Source: Roseovarius sp. 217
GTDB lineage: Bacteria > Pseudomonadota > Alphaproteobacteria > Rhodobacterales > Rhodobacteraceae
Length of the DNA: 36,679 nt
NCBI RefSeq assembly: GCF_000152845.1
Contig: NZ_CH902585.1
Span: 229,081-265,759, forward strand
Direction: 5' to 3'
This document shows, in pieces, positions 31,001 through 36,679 of the stretch (the stretch's first letter is position 1; every line of letters starts with the position of its first letter). The notes beneath the pieces were generated by a model that saw nothing but the letters and a program-made list of their open reading frames with translations, made no database searches and was not told the DNA's origin. A program made the position numbers and the translations under genes.

Positions 31001-31528
31001 TCATTCTGGATGGAAGTCCCGCGGAGTGCATCCGGCGTCGAGAACTACGGCCACCCAGTTCACATCAAGGGAATGGCCATGGTCCGAAAGCCACTGCTCT
31101 TGCAGCCGGTAGGCCGGCAACTCCTGTGCGGCCGGGCAATACCAGTGATGCGGCGCCTGCCGGTGATGAGTGAGTTCGTGCAGCAAGACGGCAACATCCA
31201 CTGCCTTGCGCGGGTCCCAGGGGCGCACCAACAGGATCTCGGAGCGGTCCGGGTCATAGAGACCCCGAAGACTACCATGCTGAAAACTTCCCGTTGCGCC
31301 CTGCCTTGCCGCCGCCTGCCACTTGTTAACGAGGCGAACGCGTGGGACTATATCGCGCCGCGGCCAGGGGGACTGCTCATCGAGCCATGCATCGAGCGAG
31401 TAGACGAGTGTGGTCATGCTGTCCGCGTGTAGCAACCAGGTAACCGACGAACCCGGTTCATTCTCGGCGCGCGGCTGCGTCGGGCAAAGGGCTATCAGGG
31501 CCGTGGCGAAAATGGAGCGGAGCATCAT
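31001..31528 (-). CDS. Exported HExxH protein, DUF6647-like (protein B)
   Basis: The 175-residue product has a short signal peptide (ending near QPRA, residue 21) and the motif HELTHH (His117, Glu118, His121). This is followed by CPAAQELPAYRLQEQWL and a final Cys167. The order CPA..E..AYR.QE.WL and the two Cys match protein A at 28621-29124 closely although the rest has diverged, so the two are paralogues. The MM start at 31528 has a GGAGGGA-like site. It is divergent from a LysR gene (109 bases), whereas protein A is divergent from a CadC-like gene. Peptidase activity is plausible from the motif but unproven. Confidence 0.8.
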   Translation of the reverse strand: MMLRSIFATALIALCPTQPRAENEPGSSVTWLLHADSMTTLVYSLDAWLDEQSPWPRRDIVPRVRLVNKWQAAARQGATGSFQHGSLRGLYDPDRSEILLVRPWDPRKAVDVAVLLHELTHHRQAPHHWYCPAAQELPAYRLQEQWLSDHGHSLDVNWVAVVLDAGCTPRDFHPE

Positions 31529-31637
31529 TCCCTCCTTTGCTTGATTTTGAGAATCTGTAGTCTCATGCTACCCTGTGTGTGTTACGAGACCGAACGATCA
31601 CTTTTCAGCCACGCGTTAGCTCAGTTCAGGCAGAGAG

Positions 31638-32549
31638 ATGGGACGCAAGCTTCCTCCCTTCGCAGCCGTCCGCGCCTTCGAGGCCACCGCACGGCATATG
31701 TCGGTCAAGGCCGCCGCGGTCGAGTTGTGCCTGACGCCCTCGGCCGTCAGCCACCAGATAAAGGCTCTGGAGGGTTTCCTCGACACGCAGCTTTTCGAGC
31801 GTTGGGGCAACCGTATCGCGTTCACCCTCACGGGCGAGGCCTATGCCGGAAAGCTCACCAACCTGCTGGACGCGCTCATAGAAGAGACAGAGGCCGTGCG
31901 TGCGGCGCCACAACCCGTGCGCGTTCTCTCGACGCCGGGCTTTGCGGCGCGCTGGCTGGTGCCTCGCCTGCCCAAGCTTGAATTTGCCAGTGACATCCGG
32001 CTACGGGTCTCGAACGGCGCGCCGTCGCTCGACTTCGCGACCAACGACGCGGACGTCGTGATCCAGTGGTCTGACCGCCCGACGCCCGGCTTGCGCGTCG
32101 CGCCGCTAATGGCCTCGTCCCGGTATCCGGTCATCTCTCCGGCATTGCGGGAGCGTGAGGACGTGCAGCACCCACAGGATCTGCTGCGCCTCACGCTCTT
32201 CTACGACCAGACGGACGATGCCTGGCACGAATGGTTTGCCGCAGCGGGCCTTGCAGGCGCTGACCTGCCGCCCGGGCCAACGTACCCAAATTGCGAGCTT
32301 GCGACGACCATGGTCGAGCAGCATCAGGGCGTGTCACTTGCCTACGATGCCATGGTCCGCCGCACAATCGTTTCAGGGCGTTTACAGCGACTCTTCGACG
32401 TGACAACGTCTCCTATGGCGATCTACGCGATCGCCTGTCCCGAAGCACGCGCGGATGACGCGAGGATCGCCGCATTTCGAAACTGGTTGCGCGCGGAAGC
32501 CGCGGCAGAGGGGGTCATGCCTGAGCAGCTGCACTCAGCCGCCGAGTGA
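31638..32549 (+). CDS. LysR-family regulator (GcvA-like), divergent from HExxH protein B
   Basis: The 303-residue product starts MGRKLPPFAAVRAFEATARH, a typical GcvA opening. The helix-turn-helix follows (AAAVELCLTPSAVSHQIKAL, about 25-44), then an effector domain with STPGFAARWLVPRLPKLE (about 94-111). The ATG at 31638 has an AGAGAG site. It is divergent from the HExxH gene at 31528, so that gene is its most likely target; the effector is unknown. It is the last chromosomal-looking gene before the IS91 remnant. Confidence 0.9.
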   Translation: MGRKLPPFAAVRAFEATARHMSVKAAAVELCLTPSAVSHQIKALEGFLDTQLFERWGNRIAFTLTGEAYAGKLTNLLDALIEETEAVRAAPQPVRVLSTPGFAARWLVPRLPKLEFASDIRLRVSNGAPSLDFATNDADVVIQWSDRPTPGLRVAPLMASSRYPVISPALREREDVQHPQDLLRLTLFYDQTDDAWHEWFAAAGLAGADLPPGPTYPNCELATTMVEQHQGVSLAYDAMVRRTIVSGRLQRLFDVTTSPMAIYAIACPEARADDARIAAFRNWLRAEAAAEGVMPEQLHSAAE

Positions 32550-33059
32550 CTGCGCCAGAAGCGGTCCCCCTACAAGCGCAACCTCGACCGAGCAGTCGCA
32601 GCAAGAGGCAGGAAAGTCCCGCACTGCGGTCATCTACCCCGTGAAAATGCCGTGCAGTGCACGAACGGCCAGTTTGGTGAAGCCGCACTGCAGCGCAGAC
32701 CTCTGCCTCCAACGGCGGCTCTGGTGAAGGTGTTCTGGTGCGGGTCGCAGCGGAACGCTGCGCATTGTTGCGACCACGACCCTCCTTGGAAAACCTCCCA
32801 AGGAGTAAGCCGCGGGGGTCTTGGATCGACCTATGGGGAAAGTGTGCAGACGTTGGGGCACCGCCTGTATCAGTGGCACGGCTGACGGTGTGCGTGGTGC
32901 CTGAGACGGGCGCGAACGAGTTCGATGCTCCAAACATGGCTGATTGTTCTGAAGTGACTGCTGCCGTGCGTTGCGCCGAAGGCACATGGGCACAGCCTGT
33001 CGTCACCGGGTCTGCGGGGCGCAGCCGCTGGTGTTGTCTGGCATCTGACAGGCGGTGTG
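32550..33059. other. Distal end of the decayed IS91 element
   Basis: No independent gene is supported here. The long minus-strand frame that crosses this stretch is a read-through of the IS91 transposase frameshift. A CCTTGGAAAACCTCCCAAGG palindrome at 32783-32802 could be part of the element's terminal region. Confidence 0.45.
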
Positions 33060-33892
33060 TCATGCGGCCTGCTCCTGTGGCGGCGCGCGCGACATTGGTT
33101 TTTGCCCGCGGCGGAAGATCTCGATGACGCGCATGGGGCCACCGCAACAGGGGCATGGTTCGCGCAGGGTGAATGGGATGATGTCGGCTTCGGGTTCCGA
33201 CGCGGTGACCCTTGCCCGGGCACTGGACGCAGAGCAAGGCGCAGATCTTTGTGATGTTGGCCCTGCGGGTCGCGCTTGCCAGCAGACCATCGTGCCGGAT
33301 GCGGTGGAAGCCGTCAGGCAGGACTTGGATCAGGAAGCGGCGAATAAACTCCGGCGTGGCCAGCCGCATCACCTTTTGCCGGTCGCCAGATTTGATGCGG
33401 TAATCCTTCCAGCGGAAAGCGACGGTCTGGGCATCGGCGCTGACCAAGCGCGCATTCGAGATCGCGGCCCGGTGGGTGTATCGGCTCAGGTAAGCCAGCA
33501 CCGCCTCCGGGCCGCCGTACGGTGGCTTGGCGTAGACTACCCATTCGGATTTGCAGAATGGGGCGAGCCAGGTAGCGAACGCCTTTGCTTCTGACAAACT
33601 GGCGAGATCGCCGAAGAAGGTGAGCTGGCCTGCGCGGTGCAAATCCATCAGCCCTTCCAGAAACAAGCGTCGGAACAGCCGCGACAGCACCCGCACATGC
33701 AGGAAGAACCCCGGGCGGCAGGCGACCCACCTGGTGCCGCCTGGCGACAGGCCGCCGCCGGGGACGATCATGTGGACATGCGGATGATAGGTCAGCGCGG
33801 ATCCCCAAGTATGAAGGACACTGGTCATGCCCACCTGTGCGCCCATGCTCTTGGGGTCGGCCGCGATGGTCGTTGCCTTCTTGAAGCGTTTT
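33060..33892 (-). pseudogene. IS91-family transposase, truncated and frameshifted
   Basis: The protein reads IAADPKSMGAQVGMTSVLHT, HPHVHMIVPGGGLS, WVVYAKPPYGGPEAVLAYLSRYTHR and FRWKDYRI, all hallmarks of the IS801/IS1294 branch of IS91 rolling-circle transposases. The N-terminus is lost where the IS630 fragment begins near 33893. A one-base frameshift near 33215-33235 moves the reading to the frame that ends PCPCCGGPMRVIEIFRRG and stops at 33060, where the normal Cys-rich C-terminus should be. The catalytic Tyr region is in the surviving part, but the protein cannot be functional. Confidence 0.85.
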
Positions 33893-33894
33893 TC

Positions 33895-34182
33895 TTTTAA
33901 TCTGAGGCATATCCTGCAGCCTTTATGAAGTTCCAGCATTCCTGTGGCTCGAAGAGGTCGCAGATGTCGCCAAGAGCTTCAAACAGGGCGTCAAAAGTTC
34001 TGGCCCCGATCCGTCGCAAGTGGGCTTTGAGCTTGGAGAAGGCCATCTCGATGGGATTGAGGTCGGGGCTGTATGGCGGCAGGAACAGGAACCAGCATCC
34101 TTGTCGTTGCAGAGCTTCGGCGGCGCGCGGGCTCTTGTGGGTGGACAGGTTGTCAAGGATGACGACGGTGCCCGGATCGAGC
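33895..34182 (-). mobile_element. 288-bp fragment of the IS630 element (3' part of the transposase)
   Basis: This block repeats 16071-16358 almost exactly, with only a few base changes, and encodes the catalytic second and third residues (VVILDNLSTHKS, NPIEMAFSKLK) to the stop at 33897. The left end is joined to the IS91 transposase. At the right end identity stops abruptly after CGGATCGAGC, so the first 60 percent of the element has been lost by deletion. It is a remnant of an insertion into IS91. Confidence 0.88.
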
Positions 34183-34252
34183 ACCGCCTCGCGCTGGCTT
34201 GATTGAAGGGAAGGTCTTTTGGTGCTGTTCGACTGACTGCAAAGAAGGCATT

Positions 34253-34453
34253 TCAGGCGCCCGGCCAACTGCCTTTTTCTGCCAGGAGGCCAAGGGCGGC
34301 GTAGGGATTTGGCGCTTTCAACAAAGAGCTGCCAAGCTTGGCCCGTTCGTCGCGAGTTGGGGGGCCAAGCTTGCTCATGGGTGTCTGCCAGACCAGTTCG
34401 TAAAGTTCCTCGCGAGAAATTCCCTCTGCGGGGCGGGTAACAATGTCATCCAT
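34253..34453 (-). pseudogene. Truncated REELYELVW-type HTH protein
   Basis: The ATG at 34453 follows AAAGGG and opens MDDIVTRPAEGISREELYEL then VWQTPMSKLGPP. The ISREELYELVW.PM.KL motif marks a family of small helix-turn-helix proteins that normally continue with ..YGISDV.L.KIC. Here the frame leaves that pattern after about 30 residues and ends at 34253, so only the N-terminal part is left. Its neighbours are an IS630 fragment and, divergently, a toxin-antitoxin pair. Confidence 0.5.
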
Positions 34454-34518
34454 GTGAGCCCTTTCTCTCTCGTAAATTCTCCATGAAATTGACTGCCGCC
34501 TTCGTACCCGCCCTTTAC

Positions 34519-34540
34519 TTGTACTTAATATTGTACATAT
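34519..34540 (+). promoter_or_regulatory. YefM-type operator with TGTACA/TGTACT core repeats
   Basis: TTGTACT (34519-34525) and TTGTACA (34531-34537) lie 12 bases apart, just upstream of the antitoxin start, around an A/T-rich TTAATAT. The YefM-YoeB operator of E. coli is known to use TGTACA cores. Autoregulation by the antitoxin-toxin complex here is inferred from that match. Confidence 0.6.
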
Positions 34541-34564
34541 ATGGAGAAGCAAAGGAGAGTCGAT

Positions 34565-34816
34565 ATGGATGTTATGACCTACTCAGACGCACGAGCTCAA
34601 CTGAAGGGCGTCATGGATCGAGCGATCCACGACAAGCAAGAAGTTATCGTGACGCGCAAGAAAGGTGAGTCTGTCGTGGTGGTATCCTTGGAGACCTGGA
34701 ACGCCGTCAACGAGACGCTGCACCTCTTGTCCACACCGAAAAACGCATCCCGCTTGCGCGCGTCGATCGCGCAACTCGATGCTGGAACTGGCGAAGAGCG
34801 TGAGCTGACCGAGTGA
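34565..34816 (+). CDS. yefM: YefM/Phd-family antitoxin
   Basis: The ATG at 34565 follows AAAGGAGA; the longer frame from 34541 has no site. The 83-residue product has the Phd/YefM fold: MDVMTYSDARAQLKGVMDRA at the N-terminus (DNA binding), EVIVTRKKGESVVVVSLETW in the middle, and an acidic C-terminus (GTGEERELTE) that would wrap the toxin. It should neutralise the YoeB-like toxin encoded by the overlapping next gene and repress its own promoter. The stop overlaps the toxin start as GTGA, so production is coupled. Confidence 0.92.
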   Translation: MDVMTYSDARAQLKGVMDRAIHDKQEVIVTRKKGESVVVVSLETWNAVNETLHLLSTPKNASRLRASIAQLDAGTGEERELTE

Positions 34817-35079
34817 AGCTGGTTTTTTCCGATCATGCCTGGGAAGACTATCAGTACTGGGTCAGCACCAACGACAAGGTACGTGCCCGGATCAACGAGC
34901 TGATCAAGCAATGCAAGCGGACCCCCTTCAAAGGAACCGGCAAGCCGGAGCCTTTGAAGGGGGATCTGACCGGCTGGTGGTCACGGCGGATTTCTCAGGA
35001 AGATCGCATGGTTTACCGGGTCAGCGGGACTGGCGACAGCCAAAGCCTAGAGATTGCACAACTGCGGTTTCATTACTGA
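34813..35079 (+). CDS. yoeB: YoeB-family toxin (ribosome-dependent mRNA endonuclease)
   Basis: The GTG at 34813 overlaps the antitoxin stop. The 88-residue product is close to E. coli YoeB in length and pattern: GKPEPLKGDLTGWWSRRIS and then QEDRMVYRV, ending LRFHY. The active-site residues Glu46, Arg65 and the terminal His87-Tyr88 are all present, corresponding to Glu46, Arg65, His83 and Tyr84 of YoeB. YoeB cleaves mRNA in the ribosomal A site. All catalytic residues are intact, so the pair looks active and could stabilise this piece of DNA. Confidence 0.93.
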   Translation: MKLVFSDHAWEDYQYWVSTNDKVRARINELIKQCKRTPFKGTGKPEPLKGDLTGWWSRRISQEDRMVYRVSGTGDSQSLEIAQLRFHY

Positions 35080-35253
35080 ATTTCCTGTGTGTTGCTCCAT
35101 TGAGAGGGCTGTGAACAGAGCGGGGGCGTAGCCATAGCTCGATAGCTTCTCTCCAGATTTGCTTTCGTGCCGTTCGCGTATGCGCATGCATAGAAGGTCA
35201 ACCAACGGCGCTTCGAATAAGGAAATAATCTCATCACTTGGCGTAAACGAAGG

Positions 35254-35522
35254 GGCTGTGTCGCAACCTATTTCGCTTCCAGCTGGACAGGCGATATTGC
35301 AGAGCACGGTCGGAAGAAACGATTGCGCGGGTTGGACAGAATGGCGATAGATTTCAAAGGCGTGCACGACCCTAAGGCCGTGGTCCTGTACGCGGTATTT
35401 TTCTATGTTCGCTATGCGGTGTCGTATCGCGACCTTGAAGAGATTATGGCGGACCGTGGTGTCGTCGTTGACCATGCGACGCTTAACCGCTGGGTGGTGA
35501 AATTCTCGCCACTGATTGCGGC
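35254..35522 (+). mobile_element. IS6-family fragment 2 (5' part), cut by IS copy 2
   Basis: The terminus GGCTGTGTCGCAAC at 35254 is an IS6-type end. The transposase N-terminus follows (from about 35323: MRGLDRMAIDFKGVHDPK, YAVSYRDLEEIMADRGVVV, LNRWVVKFSPLIAA) and stops at the 816-bp IS. It is related to, but distinct from, the element at 14119-14861. No sign of its other half lies beyond the 816-bp IS, where a different IS6 fragment continues. The gap 35080-35253 holds no gene. Confidence 0.8.
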
Positions 35523-36338
35523 GGTGTTGTCACATTAACTCAACCAGTCTTCAGGTTGGCGTGCCGATCTCACATCAAGCGACATTGGCCGCGATTTTCC
35601 ATGCCTCGAGTGCTTCGAGCCGGTGGTAGCGGATGGTGATGGCGGAGCGGCGGCGGGCTGGCACGGAGAAGCAATTGCGGGTGGCGGACTGTATAGACAC
35701 GAAGCGTTGTAGTGCGCCCGGCGATCGAAAGCCCTGCATCAGCCGCTCGCGTTTTCGAAAGGGCAGATGGTTGTTCTCGGCTCGGTTATTGAGTCCTTTG
35801 TGGGACCAATGATCCAGGCCAGGTGCGACCTCGCGCTTGGCGGCACCGTAGGATCGTAATTTGTCCGTAATGATCCGTTTGGGCACGAAGCCCCAGCGTT
35901 TCATCAGTTTGACCAGAAGCCGCTTTGCCGCGCGCTTGTCCCGCTTGGGCTGTAGGATCTCCTCAAGGACGACGCCGTGTTGATCAACGGCTCGCCAAAG
36001 CCAGAAGGACCGGCCCGCGATCTTCACAACGACTTCATCCAGGTGCCAGACATGGCCGGGGCGCGGTTGTCGTCGCCGAAGAGTACGGGCAATCAGCGGG
36101 CCAAACTTTACCGTCCAGCGCCGGATTGTCTCGTACGAAACGTCGATGCCGCGCTCCAACATCAACTCTTCGACTTCACGAAGGCTCAGGTTGAACCGGG
36201 CGTAGAGCCAGACGACATGAGCGATGATCTGGGGTGGAAACCGGTGGCGCTTGTAGCGGATGTCTTGATTTCGCATCGCCACCAACTACGCTGACAACCC
36301 TCGGCCAGCAATGTGCAGGGCGTTAACGTGACAACACC
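35523..36338 (-). mobile_element. Complete 816-bp IS6-type insertion sequence, copy 2
   Basis: This has the same length and terminal repeats as copy 1 (13194-14009) but inverse orientation. The left end reads GGTGTTGTCACATTAAC from 35523 and the inverse end finishes at 36338. No 8-bp target duplication is found (left attgcggc, right ccatcgac). It sits between 5' fragments of two other IS6-family elements. Confidence 0.9.
35575..36285 (-). CDS. IS6-family DDE transposase, copy 2
   Basis: The product is the same as copy 1 except His78 for Asp78 (RPGHVW). The catalytic residues Asp83, Asp141 and Glu170 are present, so it is probably functional. The two near-identical genes in inverse orientation, about 21.5 kb apart, give a target for homologous inversion. 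Confidence 0.92.
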   Translation of the reverse strand: MVAMRNQDIRYKRHRFPPQIIAHVVWLYARFNLSLREVEELMLERGIDVSYETIRRWTVKFGPLIARTLRRRQPRPGHVWHLDEVVVKIAGRSFWLWRAVDQHGVVLEEILQPKRDKRAAKRLLVKLMKRWGFVPKRIITDKLRSYGAAKREVAPGLDHWSHKGLNNRAENNHLPFRKRERLMQGFRSPGALQRFVSIQSATRNCFSVPARRRSAITIRYHRLEALEAWKIAANVA

Positions 36339-36629
36339 CCATCGACTGGATTTCATGCCGTGGATGCGGCGTTTGCGGATCTCGGCAGCGAACATGGGGC
36401 CGAACCTGTGCCACCAGAACCGGACCGCCTCATGGCTGACGTCGATGCCGCGCTCGTGCAGCAAATCCTCGACGTTGCGAAGCGATAGTGGGAACCGGAC
36501 ATGCAGCATCACCGCCAGGCGGATGATTTCGCGGCTCGTCTTAAAATAACGAAACGGATCTGGTTTGGTCATCTCGAGACGCTATAATTCCGTCCTGCCC
36601 GTCTCAAGAGCTTTTGCTCTGACAGTACC
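36339..36629 (-). mobile_element. IS6-family fragment 3 (5' part), cut by IS copy 2
   Basis: On the minus strand the end GGTACTGTCAGAGC (from 36629) is followed at 36572 by a transposase start MTKPDPFRYFKTSREIIRLA. It continues FPLSLRNVEDLLHERGIDVS and FWWHRFGPMFAAEIRKRR up to the IS junction. This is a third, distinct IS6-family element of which only the N-terminal part is left. The last 50 bases of the window (36630-36679) hold nothing recognisable. Confidence 0.8.
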
Positions 36630-36679
36630 CGAGACACGCATAGCGCCTCCGAACAAGGCTGTGATTGCACTGGCTGGAG

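Noticed and set aside
32515..33059. Long C-terminal extension of the IS91 frame
   Set aside because: The continuation after the frameshift is low-complexity and lacks IS91 motifs, while the real C-terminus (CPCCGGPM) lies in another frame ending at 33060.
1..36679. CRISPR arrays, tRNA or rRNA genes
   Set aside because: No regularly spaced palindromic repeats with unique spacers and no recognisable tRNA or rRNA sequence were seen. The only regular repeat is the three-unit 20-bp array at 25123, whose units are adjacent with no spacers.

Overview
The window looks like accessory DNA, plasmid or genomic island, from an alphaproteobacterium, most likely of the Rhodobacterales/Roseobacter type. This is an inference from the overall gene repertoire: a VirB-type secretion locus, a plasmid-style ScpB, a Hint-domain protein, DUF4242, TRAP solute-binding and GcvA-like LysR genes, high GC, and IS6/IS630/IS91/IS21/Tn3-type mobile DNA. 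No rRNA, tRNA or CRISPR array was seen.

Layout. (1) 1-960: the end of virB3 and the first part of virB4, cut off by a truncated IS6-family element (961-1282). (2) 1354-13193: a copper detoxification island. On the minus strand, reading from a CueR-type regulator, lie a His/Cys-rich exported protein, a CusB-type adaptor with four tandem CusF-like domains, the CusA pump, a free CusF, a c-type cytochrome, CopC and CopD. On the plus strand lie a DUF305 membrane protein, a Cu(I) P1B-ATPase and the start of a further gene cut by an IS. A near-perfect CueR promoter (19-bp spacer over a dyad) lies between the two arms, with a second imperfect dyad beside it. (3) 13194-15169: nested mobile DNA. An intact 816-bp IS6-type element sits next to a resolvase tail that runs into a 38-bp Tn3-family inverted repeat. 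That repeat abuts a frameshifted IS6 copy, followed by an IS21 istA remnant. (4) 15170-17135: a SAM methyltransferase and a two-frame IS630 element. (5) 17224-25065: a chromosomal-looking block. It holds a cysteine synthase-like gene, a PLP decarboxylase and a TPR protein in one minus-strand operon, opposed by a wHTH-TPR regulator, then a LysR/DUF4242 divergent pair and the tail of another TPR regulator. (6) 25123-25904: three tandem 20-bp iteron-like repeats plus two inverted copies, a perfect DnaA box, and an ScpB-like gene that appears to lack its native start. (7) 26202-32549: an orphan TRAP binding protein, a CadC-like regulator, and two related exported HExxH proteins, each divergent from its own regulator and flanking a Hint-domain protein. 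(8) 32550-36679: a second scrapyard with a decayed IS91 transposase, a 288-bp piece of the same IS630, a complete YefM/YoeB-like toxin-antitoxin pair with its operator, and a second copy of the 816-bp IS wedged between remnants of two other IS6 elements.

How the parts work together. The copper genes form a coherent system. CopA would export cytosolic Cu(I); CusB/CusA would move periplasmic or cytoplasmic copper outward, with the CusF domains as copper carriers; CopC/CopD and the cytochrome would handle periplasmic copper; CueR would sense Cu(I). No outer-membrane CusC partner is present in the window. Two direct copies of the same IS6 element bracket this island, which suggests IS6-mediated capture.

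The most unusual items are the four-CusF adaptor, the iteron/DnaA-box region before scpB, the paired HExxH proteins around the Hint protein, and the cysteine synthase/decarboxylase/TPR operon.
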